NCBI RefSeq assembly: GCF_902806685.2
Contig: NC_048545.1
Span: 13,973,926 to 14,037,925 of the forward strand
Source: Maniola hyperantus
Taxonomy: Eukaryota; Arthropoda; Insecta; Lepidoptera; Nymphalidae
Length of the DNA stretch: 64,000 nucleotides
Direction of reading: 5' to 3'
In this document: positions 31,606 through 42,139 of the stretch, one piece after another
How positions within the stretch are numbered: the first letter of the stretch is position 1
Layout: each line of letters opens with the position of its first letter
Position numbers and translations under genes: made by a program
The notes under the pieces: generated by a model
The model's input: only the letters and a program-made list of their open reading frames with translations
Told to the model about the DNA's origin: nothing
Databases searched by the model: none

Positions 31606-31946
31606 GGCCGTAGACACATCACCACGGCGCGGCGCCGCCACCGTATAACGGTGCGGCGCCGTCACCGTGAAACGACACGACGTCGTGCCGCGGCACGGTG
31701 CCGTGTGCGGGGCGCCGCGCCGGCTCACTGCAGCAACCAGTCCAAACGTGTACTCAAACTCGCAGTTTTTGTCTAGATATGGACCGCGAAAGACGTATTC
31801 TTCTCCTGTTATTGCTAAGACGACGTATGAAGAAAAAACAGAACCAAAGAAAATATTGGGTGAATCCGTACTCGGCACCGTGCCGCGGCACGACGTCGTG
31901 TCGTTTCACGGTGACGGCGCCGCGCCGTGGTGATGTGTCCACGCCC
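31606..31946 (+). mobile_element. PIF/Harbinger-type deletion derivative with TTA duplication
   Basis: A 341-bp element flanked by TTA on both sides (31603-31605, 31947-31949), the 3-bp TWA-type duplication of PIF/Harbinger transposons. Long GC-rich terminal inverted repeats begin GGCCGTAGACACATCACCAC on the left and GGGCGTGGACACATCACCAC on the right (reverse complement). The left arm carries an extra ~20-bp hairpin-like insertion. The interior keeps a short coding start (31779 on). Confidence 0.82.
31779..31875 (+). pseudogene. Harbinger transposase-like N-terminal fragment
   Basis: ATG at 31779 opens MDRERRILLLLLLRRRMKKK followed by …RKYWVNP. A Leu run, an Arg/Lys run and a YWV(N/H)P motif are what the first ~35 residues of insect Harbinger-type transposase-like proteins look like (recalled, not searched). 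The frame then runs straight into the right inverted repeat, so the DDE domain is completely deleted. Confidence 0.6.
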
Positions 31947-32196
31947 TTATTCTATCAAAATTATATTAATTATCTCTGAAACGAAAGGTCTACATACAAA
32001 ATTGCCCATTTATGATTTGATTTTAGGCCGGATTACACGCCAAAGCACCTGATCAGTAAGTTTTTTCAAGAATATTACTAAGCATGTAAAAACAAACTGT
32101 AATAACCTCGTAGTTGACACTTCAACCTCCAATTCGGGAAGTAGGTACTGGGCTGGATCCCGAACAGGAAGCGCATGCGTGCTCAGTATAAAAAGG

Positions 32197-32318
32197 ATTT
32201 AGGACATAGTCTACCATGCTGGACAAGTGCAGATTAGCAGACTTCTTATACATATTTGAGAAAATTATGGAGAACTTTCAGGCATGCAGATTTATTTTCC
32301 CACCGTTAAAGCAAAGTA
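32197..32318 (-). mobile_element. SINE family A fragment, diverged
   Basis: Contains CATAGTCTACCATGCTGG, AAGTGCAGATTAGCAGACTT, ATTATGGAGAACTTTCAGGC and the CCACCGTTAAAGC block in reverse orientation. Confidence 0.65.
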
Positions 32319-32404
32319 CATAATATATTTAATTATTTAAAACTTTATGAACAATAATTTTTTGCACTTTTTTGGGTCGTGCTAGTCTTTGCCTAAAGCT
32401 TTGA

Positions 32405-32670
32405 AATGAAATGATATAAAAATTGAAATGAAAATTTATTTATGACAACAAATGTCGGTTTACAGCTGTTAGTGTCGGGAACCCTGAAGTAAGTTTGATA
32501 AACCTGTGTCTCAGGGTCCCCGCTCCTCCTCCTCAGTCTCAAACATAATAGTTGTGTTAACAAAAACTATAAATACTTAAGTCTAAACAATTAGCATGCA
32601 ATGTGTCGAGCGTGTATGTGTTTGTGTGTGTGTGTGTTTGTGTGAGTGTATGTTGTGTGTGTTTCCTTAT
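32405..32670 (-). repeat. Retroelement-like 3' end with (TG)n
   Basis: A TGAAATGA…TTGAAATGAAAATTTATT tail-like start, a CAGGGTCCCCGCTCCTCCTCC block, then (TG)n-rich sequence at 32617-32665. It looks like the 3' end of a retroelement on the minus strand; class unknown. Confidence 0.35.
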
Positions 32671-34039
32671 GTTGTTGATTTGATATAGCTTTAGTTATTT
32701 ATTTAAATTTAAATTTGAAATTTTAATTAGCTTTAAATTGGAAAGTAATATAAATAACGAGATTTATGTATACCTACTTAGTATTGTTAAAAAATATCCA
32801 ATAAAGGCAATTTACTTTCAATTAATGGCAATTCAAATTAAGCTTGTCTAATAGGGCGCTTAGACTATAAAGATATTGCGTATTTTAGGTAAAGATAATA
32901 TTATCGACAAGCAATTATAATAATTAATTAATTGAAGACAAGCTACCCCGCCCTAACTTTGCTCGGGTGAACTGGAGATTATTTCTCAGTTTTCTTTCCC
33001 AACATAATGTATCGTAGACACATTACTATGCGTTTGCACCAAAAACATAACGTGAGCGTCTGTACGCTTAGTACGAGACTTTATGTCACACTAAAAAGAC
33101 ATTTAAGCGACACATTTCACAATTGCACTAATAACTATTTTACTTTATTTTATTTAAACGTAACATACTTAACTTCACATACATGGACGCGTAATTAACG
33201 TTACCCATACACTGAACACACACACACACACACAAACACACACTTTATATTTGTTTCATAATTTACTTGTTTTTTTTTCCTTTTTACTCTAGGCTTCCAA
33301 GGATACTATGTTTTTATTTCCTTCATCCACTTAGTTTTGATATTATGTCATGTACTTAGCCAATAATTGTTCTTTTTTTTAATTTTGTTCCTCTGTATGA
33401 AATAATTTTAACTCACTCTTATATATTGTTAATTTTTCGAGAAAATCTGTAATTGGCCATACTTCTGTAATTAGCATTTGAGAAACTTATTGTATTATTT
33501 CGCTGTTGATTTTCCTATAATAAATAAAATAAAATAAAAATAAACGTTGATAGTATTCGAGTGTCGAAACACTTCCGCGTTACAGTAAACTGGATCTCAA
33601 CTGCTTTGTTTTAAAGCTCAAGTTTGTCTACACATCTACAGCCAGCGTTCAAAGCGGAAACGTTACTGAATTAAAATCAGTGGCATTGCATTTTTGACTT
33701 CAATTCACGGCTCTTTGGGTCCATTTTACTTTGACGTTACTGTGTTTCAACTCTCGAATTCTAGCAACGTTGGTGAGACGTCAAATTAAAATCTTATACT
33801 AAGCGTGTTGGTCTTGTTTTGTTGAATTTTCGTTTGTACCTACTGCAAAAATCGCTCACAGATTTCTATATTTGATGGAATTTCAAACCAATTACTCTTC
33901 AACAAATTAGGTACTTTTTTTTTGTTTTTATTCGTTATAGGCGCACGCTTGACCACGATCACGTATAAGATAAAACCATAACGAAATCAATAATTAATCT
34001 ATGCATGAAACATTAACGGAAAACATACTTACCTACTGA
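32671..34039. other. No gene seen; (CA)n at 33217-33243
   Basis: AT-rich. The (CA)n microsatellite is followed by ~280 bp ending in AATAAATAAAATAAAATAAA (33520-33545), again a retroelement-like tail. No coding frame supported. Confidence 0.45.
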
Positions 34040-34503
34040 CGACCTCCCTGGCGCAGTCGTGAGCGCTGTGGTCTTATTAGTGGGAGGTCCCGGGTTCGAT
34101 TCCTGGCAGGGGTTTGGAATTTTATAATTTCTAAATTTCTGATCTGGTCTAGTGGGAGGCTTCGGCCGTGGCTAGTTACCACCCTACCGGCAAAGTCGTG
34201 CCGCCAAGCGATTTAGCGTTCCGGTACGATGCCGTGTAAAATGAAAATGAAAAATGAAAATGAAAATCTTTTTTATTCGTATAAACTTTTACAAGTGCTT
34301 ACGAATAGTCGGATGCATCTACCACTGGTTCGGAATGCCTTTCCTGCCGAGAAGAACCAGCCTGTAGAAACCAAAGGGGTACGGGTTTAATAAAAACTGC
34401 CATATCCCTTCCAGGTTAGCCCGCTATCATCTTAGACTGCATCATCACTTACCATCAGGTGAGATTGCAGTCAAGGGCTAACTTGTATCTGAATAAAAAA
34501 AAA
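34040..34503 (+). mobile_element. SINE family B with nested LINE end
   Basis: Full-length SINE-B whose GATGCCGTGTAGAAACC block is split by a ~125-bp insertion at 34239-34363. The insert starts with (AAAATG)n and contains CACTGGTTCGGAATGCC; it is the same LINE end as at 19640. So the LINE moved after the SINE. Confidence 0.85.
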
Positions 34504-34915
34504 ACCTAGCAATTTCGACGGACTGACAACAGACGAACATTTAAAACTGTAATAAAATGCTTTTTATGAAAGTATGACGTGATTCGGACAAAGTAAACAA
34601 GCTGAAATATCCTATAATGGACAAAATAATATAGTAGCTAACTAAATCCAACCTAATAACGCCTTGGCTATTAGGGAATTCTATCGTTCGAAAGCATCCG
34701 TAGCCGACAGTCAATTTCTTGTGACATAAATAAAGGCTAGGGGAGTGTCTTGAGTATTTCTCTTAAAAAAACAAACTCAGTGCACAAACAACATATGTTA
34801 ACATCTGTCGTGGCACGGGCCGGTACAGTCAGCAAGGAAAGTTGTTTTAGGAAGCCGGATAGATTATTGATTTTATGATGTTTGTTTGTATGAATGTTTA
34901 TTTTATCATACACTA

Positions 34916-35125
34916 GCTGACCAGGCGAACTTCGTACCGCCTTAGAGTCGATTCTTTTTCAGGCAATTTTTTAAGTTTTTCTCTGCGTAAGAACCATTCT
35001 CGTACTTCAAGGAATATTATAAAAAAAGAATTAGCGAAATCGGTTCAGCTGTTCTCGAGATTTTTGATCAGCAACACATTTAGCGATTCATTTATATATA
35101 TATATATATATAGAGAGAGAGAAAT
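34916..35125 (-). mobile_element. Helitron-like variant with (TA)n(GA)n
   Basis: Begins ACTAGCTGACCAGGCGAACT and continues GAAATCGGTTCAGCTGTTCT to a TATATATA…GAGAGAGA microsatellite at 35094-35122. The CTAG-type end is shared with the other groups, but the body is different. Confidence 0.5.
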
Positions 35126-35209
35126 ATTATATTATTTGATGACCAATGACGCGTTTTTCCTGAAGAAAAAAGATTACATCAAAATAAACTCTTATTGTCT
35201 AACTATGTA

Positions 35210-35385
35210 TTAAGACCTGGAAAGGGACATAGGCTACTTTTTATCTCGGAAAATTAACGAGTTCCCACGGGATTTTTAAAAAGCTAGGTCGAATATAATT
35301 TGCGTTAACGGTGGAAGGAAAACATCGTGAGGCAACCTGCATCACAGACAGTTCTCAAAGGTGTGTGAAGGCTACTGCCATACGC
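35210..35385 (+). repeat. Helitron-like B piece joined to SINE-A piece
   Basis: AAGACCTGGAAAGGGACATA…CCCACGGGATTTTTAAAAA (group B), then at about 35298 GCGTTAACGGTGGAAGGAAA…GGTGTGTGAAGG (SINE-A interior). Both are truncated. Confidence 0.6.
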
Positions 35386-35488
35386 AATTTCGCCAATCGA
35401 TGAAAGAAATGGATAGATAATGCAATTTTTGTCTATGTATCTATCTTACTAAATCGAATAGGTACAGTACCCCGCAGGAAATATTGAC

Positions 35489-35618
35489 CTTTAGAAAGAG
35501 ATATCGGTTTCGTAGACCGTTGTCTCTGTCGTTGAGACCCACAAAACGTCACATAGGTATGAGTGACAGAGACAACGCTCTACAAAGCCGAAATCTCATT
35601 CTTAAGATCGATGTAAGT
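35489..35618. mobile_element. Foldback MITE, copy 1
   Basis: Inverted arms built of CTTTAGAAAGAGATATCGG…GTTGTCTCTGTC and its complement, around a CCACAAAACGTCACATAGG core. A second copy at 48604-48742 has the same core and arms. Confidence 0.72.
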
Positions 35619-36373
35619 ACAATATTTCTTGCCGGCTACTGTACTAGTCGATTTCAGCCCGAATATTATGGAACGTTGACTATTTATTTAATGAAAAGTA
35701 CACCCAAATAGTGAAATTATTTTCATACCGTCTAATATTTCATTCTCACACAAAAAAATTAAAACAAAGCGCACCAGCACAAATATTTTTCGTGTCAAAA
35801 TTTCAGGAAATGTCATTTATGTCCGTGCTTTATTTTCTCTTGCCTCTCTCGCAAAGGGGAAAAAACAAACGGAATCCTTTGAATCCGGGCCATTTTTAAA
35901 ATTAAAATATTTCCTCGACGAATGTCCGGAATGCTCGAAATTCTATACGCGAGTGTTGATTGCAGTTAATTATAAATTCGTCTCCCTCATATTGTCTGAG
36001 TTATTTTTGGTATTCTCTTACTTCGCTCCCGCAACCCATTTTCTACTTTCCGGCTCGAATGTTAAAGTTTAAAATCATTTACCGTCAAGAACTACATTCA
36101 GTTCTTTTATCTGCAGCGATCCTAAATCAAATCGAAATCAGTGCTTAAAGGTTCTCTTTGAGAGTATTACTTCCGCCAATAAAATTCTTTGCTTTGTCCG
36201 GTGCCTGGTAGAATCTGCCCTTTGAAATTATCCGTGAACATTCGACTTTATTCTTGTCATAATAGCGATGGAAAAGAAAGCGTAGATATGACTATTGAAA
36301 TTTCTACTAAACTTAATTGACTATTCAACTAAATCGGAATTCACAGAAGTCCTGGCTGTGCTACTTATTTTTA
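35619..36373. other. No gene seen
   Basis: Repeat-poor AT-rich stretch with no supported coding frame. Confidence 0.4.
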
Positions 36374-36800
36374 GGGTTCCGTACCTCAAAAGGAAAAACG
36401 GAACCCTTATAGGATCACTTTGTTGTCTGTCTGTCTGTCTGTCAAGAAACCTACAGGGTACTTCCGTTGACCTAGAATCATGAAATTTGGCAGGTAGGTA
36501 GATCTTATAGCTGACATTTGGGGAAAAATATGATAACCGTGAATTTATGGTTACATCACACAAAAAAATTAAATTGTGGTCATGAACTAATAATTAGTAT
36601 TTTCAATTTTCTATAAGTAAGATAACTATATCAGTAGGGTATCATAATGAAAGATCCTCACCTGTGCATTCTAAAACAGATTTTTATTTATTTTTATGTA
36701 TCATAGTTTTTGAATTATGCTGCAAAATGTCGAAATAATACGACTGTAGTACGGAACCCTCATTGCGCGAGCCTGACTCGCACTTGACCGGTTTTTTTTT
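36374..36800 (+). repeat. Dispersed repeat family A, full length
   Basis: AGGGTTCCGTACCTC start, GTCT run, and GCGAGCCTGACTCGCACTTG…CCGG plus T-run end. Confidence 0.8.
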
Positions 36801-36833
36801 AAAGTATGACACTGGATATTAAATTATCAGTAC

Positions 36834-37170
36834 TACCCATATTATAAATGTGAAAGTGTATTTGTTTGTTGGTTTATTGGTTTGTCCTTCAATTACGTCG
36901 CAACTAAGAAACGGATCTACGTGATTTTTTGTATGGATATAAAGACCTAGAGAAAATGACATAGGCGTGGACTACACAAATTTCAAACCCCTATTTCACC
37001 CCTTCAGGGGTTGAATTTTCAAAAATCCTTTCTTAGCGGATGCCAACGTCATAATAGCTATTTGCATGCAAAATTTCACCCCGATCCGTCTAGTAGTTTG
37101 AGCTGTGCGTTGATAGATCAGTCAGTCAGTAACTCAGTCAGTCACCTTTTCCTTCTATATATATTTAGAT
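36834..37170 (-). mobile_element. Hybrid of Helitron-like group B and group H1
   Basis: 36834-36963 is the 5' part of a group B copy on the plus strand (ATTATAAATGTGAAAGTG…GACCTAGAGAAAATGACATA). It joins at GCGTGGACTAC to an H1 copy in the opposite orientation, whose hairpin/CTAG end is missing. The junction lies in the shared GCGTGGA motif. Confidence 0.6.
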
Positions 37171-37521
37171 AAAGAAACTCACATACATGAACCTGAAAAC
37201 AACACACTCCTTTTTTAGGGCAGTCGTGCAAAAAGGCAATTACTGATACTCTGCACATGAGATATGCCTATACCAATATTATTACCAATGACCCTACCCG
37301 CGCCTTCCCATATAAATATTTTGGTTTAATTTTAAGAGGATCTTCGTACAAAGGTGATACTTAATTAATTTTATGCAAACCCCAAAATTCTCTTAATATT
37401 CACGGGGACGGAGTTATTAGCACTAATAGGGTTTCCTAATCAAATTAATGAGTTTGGAAAGGCTCCTAAATCTTTATTTATATTTTTTATATTTCACTGC
37501 CAACCTATAATATCTAGGTAT

Positions 37522-37960
37522 GTATCATCATCATCATCATCATCATCAACCAATAGACGTCCACTGCTAGACATAGGTCTCTTGTAGGGACTTCCACACG
37601 CCACGGTCTTGCGCCGCCTGGATCCAGCGGATCCCTGCGACTCGTCTGATGTCGTCCGTCCACCTAGTGGGGGGTCTTCCAACGCTGCGTCTTCCGGTGC
37701 GAGGTCGCCATTGCAGCACCTTGGGACCCCAACGTCGATCGGTTGTACGAACTATGTGCCCTGCCCATTGCCACTTCCGCTTCGCAACCCGTTGAGCTAT
37801 GTCGGTTACTCTAGTTTTCCTACGGATCTCCTCATTTCTGATTTGATCACGTAGAGAAACTCCAAGCATAGCTCTCTCCATCGCCCGCTGAGTGACTCTG
37901 AGCTTTCTTATGAGGCCCATAGTTAGCGACCATGACCATGGTAGGTATGCATTCAAAGGT
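37522..37960 (-). pseudogene. RTE-type LINE, C-terminal ORF fragment and tail
   Basis: The minus strand carries an uninterrupted ~129-codon frame (37567-37956). It includes RVTQRAMERAMLGVSLRDQI, KRKWQWAGHIVR, WRPRTGRRSVGRPP, RWTDDIRR and WIQAAQDRGVWKSL. This is the characteristic end of insect RTE-type endonuclease-reverse transcriptase proteins (recognised, not searched). The catalytic endonuclease and RT domains are absent because of 5' truncation. The 3' end is a (GAT)n tail at 37528-37550. Related fragments: 1585, 14528, 31127, 50369, 59992, 60605. Confidence 0.8.
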
Positions 37961-38109
37961 TTTATTAGCTAAAACATATTTATTAAGAAGCTTAAATATC
38001 ATAAGCTCCTTAAAAGTAATCTTACTGATATTATAAATACAAAAGAGTCCTTAATTATGAAACAATTTTTAATAAGTTTCTATAAAAACAATCTACTAAC
38101 ATTATAGGT

Positions 38110-38655
38110 AAATGTGAAAGTGTGTCTGACTGTTTGCCTGCCATTTTTGACGACAAGTACCTACAGAGACAGCTTGCATCCCGTGGAAGGACATAGTCCA
38201 CTTTTTGTCCCGGAAAATGAAAGTTTCGACAAGATATTTAAGTTATCTAAATCCACACCGAAGAAGTCGCGGACAATTTATTTGGTACAAAGATAGCTTG
38301 CATCCCGGAGACAGGTAAAGGCTACTTTTTATCCCGGAAAATCAAGTTTCCCCATCAGTTTATAATTTCTAAATTTTCTCTGGTCTGGTCTGGTGGGAGG
38401 TTTCGGCCGTGGCTAGTTACCACCCTACCGGCAGGGCTGTGTCAGCGAGCAGGCCAAGCGATTTAGCGTTCGTATATGATTCGTTCGATGCCGTGTAGAA
38501 ATCAAAAGGACATGGGCTAATAACAACTGCCATACCCCTTCCAGGTTAGATCGCTTCTATCTTAGACTGCATCATCACTTACCACCAGGTGAGATTGCAG
38601 TCAAGGGTTAAATTGTATCGGATTTTTAAAAAACGAAGTCGCGGGCATCAACTAC
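38110..38655 (+). mobile_element. Helitron-like B copy split by a SINE-B
   Basis: Group B pieces (GTGAAAGTGTGTCTGACTG, ATCCCGGAAAATCAAGTTTC) precede, and AAAAAACGAAGTCGCGGGCA follows, a SINE-B body (about 38354-38625) that lacks its tRNA-like head. The SINE inserted into an older Helitron-like copy. Confidence 0.62.
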
Positions 38656-39915
38656 TTAGTTAATAATAATATAGTGAACTATTCCTACTTAAAAGCCCAA
38701 TTACATTGCCTAAATCATTAATATTTTAACTCTAATTAAGTAAATAATATACCTACTCGTGCCTACTATATACACACGTAATAATTTTCGAAATCCAGTA
38801 GGAATATAAACTTCGTTATAATATCCAGGCCACTTAAGCCTCATGAAAATACGATTCAGGTTATAAATTATTCCATACACATCCCAAAGCTCAACGAAAC
38901 AAAAACTGTCAGCCATTTAATCATTCGACTTTAAATGGGGGGATTCGATTCGGCCATTTAAATATTCATACAAATTATACTAACAGATGCCTGTAGCTTC
39001 GCCTGCGTCAAAAGTTAACATAGATGAAAGTTCCGCAAATTGCTAATGTGCGTGGCCGCCATTTTAGTGACGTCAGCACTAGACTGAAGTGTCGAATGAC
39101 TTGAAAGTTACGTCATTTTGATGTTAATGAGACATGGTTTCAGCGCAATAGCAATTTGTGGGACTTATACCTATCTTTTTTAATACAGCCTTTAGTGAAA
39201 TGACTAAATTCCAACACGCGTTTGTAAAATCGTTGCCAGGCGCTTCGATGAAATGATAGACATACATAATCCATTTAGTAACGTTTATTTCTCTCGTACA
39301 CTATTAGTTATTTGTCGTGATTTTATGTCGTTTAGGTACTTCTTTAGAATTTTATTATTCACTTTATTAGGTAGTTCGTAAATTTTCGGCCGTGGATTGA
39401 TATTAAAAATGCGTCAACACTGACGGATCAAGACTGGTGGTCAATAGTTCTTATTTATAGACGATACGATTGTAAAAATATTTTATTAATTATATTCCTA
39501 AGTAATATTGAATGATAAGATCTGTTTTGCGCGACCCTAATGAGATCCAATATCTTCATTCACCGCACCCCCTCAAGTCTTTGTTCGTAGGGAATCAGTC
39601 ATCCTTATCGCCATTCAAATTATTTCTCCTCATATCTTTTCAAAGGACGAACGATCGATCTGCTATGGCGCTTTTATTTTCTCTTACGCTTTCAGATCGT
39701 TTGGATAGGGGAAAATAAAAGATATTTTCTATGAGGACAACTTGCTAAAAGAAAATAATAGGATATTTATGCTGAAAAAGCATATTTAAGTCAATAAAAA
39801 TCTAGGTAATAGAAAATAAACGCAATAGAAAATAAAATCCAGCTCTGTTATCGATTGAAATTAAAAATATTGTCTTCTTTTCCATAACACAATATTTATT
39901 CGGGAATCCAATAAG
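38656..39915. other. Mostly unassigned; decayed MITE at 39027-39168
   Basis: The decayed MITE (AAGTTCCGCAAATTGC … GCAATTTGTGGGACTTATA) is a reverse copy of 24880-25040. Other sequence is AT-rich without supported genes. Confidence 0.5.
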
Positions 39916-40010
39916 AAACGATTTTCTAAAATTCCACCCTTAAGTGGGTTAAACGGGGGTTTGAAATTTATGTAGTCCACGCGGTCGAAGTCGCGAGCAT
40001 AAGCTAGTTA
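39916..40010 (+). mobile_element. Helitron-like H1, 3' half only
   Basis: ATCCAATAAGAAACG, GTGGGTTAAACGGGGGTTTG, and CGCGGTCGAAGTCGCGAGC with CTAG then T. Confidence 0.6.
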
Positions 40011-40246
40011 ACGTTACAATACGTAATGTTCGCCAAATGAGTGCGTTCTATTTTACCGTAATCAAAATTCATGAATTTTTGAGTTGTTAATTAGGTATAA
40101 AGGATTTACCATCGCCCAGTAGGTAATTACAAATAGTTGAACCTCTATTTGGGCGAGGATTAAATATTCATTAATCCCAATATAAGTAGGCAACTCATTC
40201 AGATTTATGTACATTTTAATTATTGTACTTCACACAAGATTTTCAG

Positions 40247-40377
40247 CGGTGGGTTTCAATGGACCGCCGATGGATGCGAAAATTTCTTCCATCCCTCTCG
40301 AAACTATTAACAACCCTCCCGGAGGAGTCTTCCCTCTCTATCGGACAGATACTCTGGCACCAGGACAGATCCCTTAT
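40247..40377 (+). CDS. Candidate host internal exon (unidentified protein)
   Basis: Preceded by ACACAAGATTTTCAG (acceptor) and followed by GTAAGTCAG (strong donor). After two leading bases it encodes 43 residues ending in phase 0: VGFNGPPMDAKISSIPLE, then a Pro/Gly-rich stretch NNPPGGVFPLYR, then TDTLAPGQIPY. Its GC content is higher than the surroundings and no repeat similarity is visible. If the donor is not used, the frame ends nine bases on in VSQC and a stop at 40390-40392, so it could instead be a terminal exon. No family recognised. The evidence is splice signals and composition only. Confidence 0.38.
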
Positions 40378-40512
40378 GTAAGTCAGTGCTAACCGAGCAG
40401 TTCTCCTGTGGCGTCGCGTCAGGCGCGTGTCATTTTCTCGCTCCGAAAAATGCCGAACTGTGATAGCGACGACCGCGATACGGCCTACATTTTTCGTGAA
40501 TTCAGCAAACTT

Positions 40513-40519
40513 GTATAAA
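40513..40519 (+). promoter_or_regulatory. Possible TATA box of the candidate gene
   Basis: TATAAAG lies in a repeat-free stretch, downstream of a CpG-rich patch (40405-40490) and ~600 bp before the candidate first coding exon. The transcription start would be about 40545. Weak, position-based suggestion. Confidence 0.2.
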
Positions 40520-41118
40520 GAGCGATGGTCTAAACGGTGGTGAAAAGTGTTACACTTGTGCTTAAAGAATATGAAGTGTTAAAGCGATTTTTCTTAAAAA
40601 ATCTCTCGCCAGGATTAAAAAGGATATATCTTCGTACACATGATATATTTTTTCAGTTAATTTTAGACGCTCCGAGTGCATTATGTCGGGTGTAATCCTT
40701 GCACACGTTCGCCCTAAACTTCCGAAGCGATTTATGTGTAATGGATGTCTAACAAAATAAAAATAGCTAAACGACACCCAGTAGGAGCTCATGATATATG
40801 ACGTGCCATTAATTTTAACAGGCGAAAGTGTCACTTCGTTATTTGTCAACGAGTTGATTAAGAACTTAAATGAATGTTGACAGTTTTAGCGGGGACAGGT
40901 AGGGTTATTAAAAGGGATAAGTTGTGACACGATGGTTTCGGAGAGTGTAGACGGATCATAATTTATCCGTGTAAAATTTGATGTAAACGCTCACTAATTA
41001 GAACTTAATAATATAATTAGTATAGATGAAACATAAAGTGATAATGAAAAGAAGAAGAGTGTAAAAAATAGTAGTAAATTTAAAGTGTACATTAATATAA
41101 CTGTAACAAATATAGAAG

Positions 41119-41197
41119 ATGGCAGGGGATCTGAACAGGATAAAGTGGCATTCATACGTGCTGAATGCGATCCTGCTATTTATCTCGATGATTTATG
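41119..41197 (+). CDS. Candidate first coding exon, signal-peptide-like
   Basis: ATG in context AGAAGATGG opens MAGDLNRIKWHSYVLNAILL followed by FISMIY, then a GTGAGT donor at 41198. The segment has a basic/polar start and a ~14-residue hydrophobic core. The exon is 79 nt (ends in phase 1). It joins in frame to 41372-41449, giving …ISMIYA/ES…, a plausible signal peptidase site. Located in the only clearly repeat-poor island of the window. Protein not identified; remaining exons would lie downstream, possibly beyond the window. Alternative: chance open frame. Confidence 0.42.
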
Positions 41198-41371
41198 GTG
41201 AGTTATTAATAATACCCTTCCCGAATGCTTTTAGACCTCAAGAACTACATCTACACATCGTATATCAAGCTATCAATTTAGATATTTCTATCGACGTGAA
41301 AAGTGATTGTAATATTATATTCTAATAGAAAGAGAGCCAGCGCGTGCCAGACCTTCCTTATTTTATAATAG

Positions 41372-41449
41372 CTGAAAGTTTATCTGCGTATTGTCCCCAA
41401 CACTGGGAGGAACGTTTGCTTGGATCATGGTGGCTTTGGGAGATAACAG
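41372..41449 (+). CDS. Candidate second exon, phase-compatible
   Basis: Acceptor CCTTCCTTATTTTATAATAG precedes; GTAATAAAG follows as a modest donor. The exon begins with the two bases needed to complete the codon left by 41119-41197. It then encodes ESLSAYCPQHWEERLLGSWW and LWEITG, ending again in phase 1. A Cys and many Trp/aromatic residues suggest an extracellular segment. The phase match supports the pair, but no homologue is recognised. Confidence 0.35.
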
Positions 41450-41542
41450 GTAATAAAGATGTAATAAATCTTACGTCAAAATATAAAGTCCAATTTTTTT
41501 TACATTTTCTTCGGAGTAGTATTAGAATTAATCACGTCATGC

Positions 41543-41732
41543 TTTACCACCCTACCGGCAAAGCCATGCCGCCAAGCGATTACGGTACGATGCCGTGTAG
41601 AAATCAAAGGGGCATGGGTTTAATAAAAACTGCAAAACCCCTTCCAGGTTAGCCCGCTTCCATCTTAGCCTGCATCATCACTTATAACCAAGTGAGATTG
41701 CAGTCATGGGTTAACTTGTATCTGAATAAAAA
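41543..41732 (+). mobile_element. SINE family B, 5'-truncated
   Basis: Starts CCACCCTACCGGCAAAGCCA and ends TTGTATCTGAATAAAAA. Part of the GCGTTCCGG block is missing. Confidence 0.82.
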
Positions 41733-41770
41733 CTCTTCTGTCTTCTTCTACTTCGGGCGCCTAAGATAGA

Positions 41771-41846
41771 ACGAAGCTGACTGCCAACTTTTGCTAGTTA
41801 GAGTAGCAAAAGTTGGCAGTCAGCTTCGTTCTATCTTTCGCGAGGC
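41771..41846. repeat. Near-perfect 31-bp inverted repeat (hairpin)
   Basis: AGATAGAACGAAGCTGACTG…CAACTTTTGCT and its complement are separated by about 9 bp. It could form a strong stem in RNA or cruciform DNA. No element boundary recognised. Confidence 0.85.
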
Positions 41847-42139
41847 AAAACAGTTTGACGGTACTCGAGATTCTCATCCTCTCTTCTTGTGTTTCTTTAT
41901 TTCTCTATATCTTCTATCTTCATTTCTTCTTTGGGTGCCTCTATGGCTAGCAAAGGTTGGCAGTCAGCCTTGTATTCTGCGTTCTATTCTTCACAAGTCA
42001 ATCGCAATTCCCGTATACTCTCAGATGTTGCATATGTAGTCAGGATTTTTCTGCGACCAACACCTCCTCCTACACAATACATCATCAACTTTCTTCTTGA
42101 TCTTTCCCATCAAACTGATCGTTGTCTGTCAAGTATCAT

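Noticed and set aside
32613..32670. (TG)n stretch as regulatory Z-DNA element
   Set aside because: Only a microsatellite; no promoter or gene beside it.
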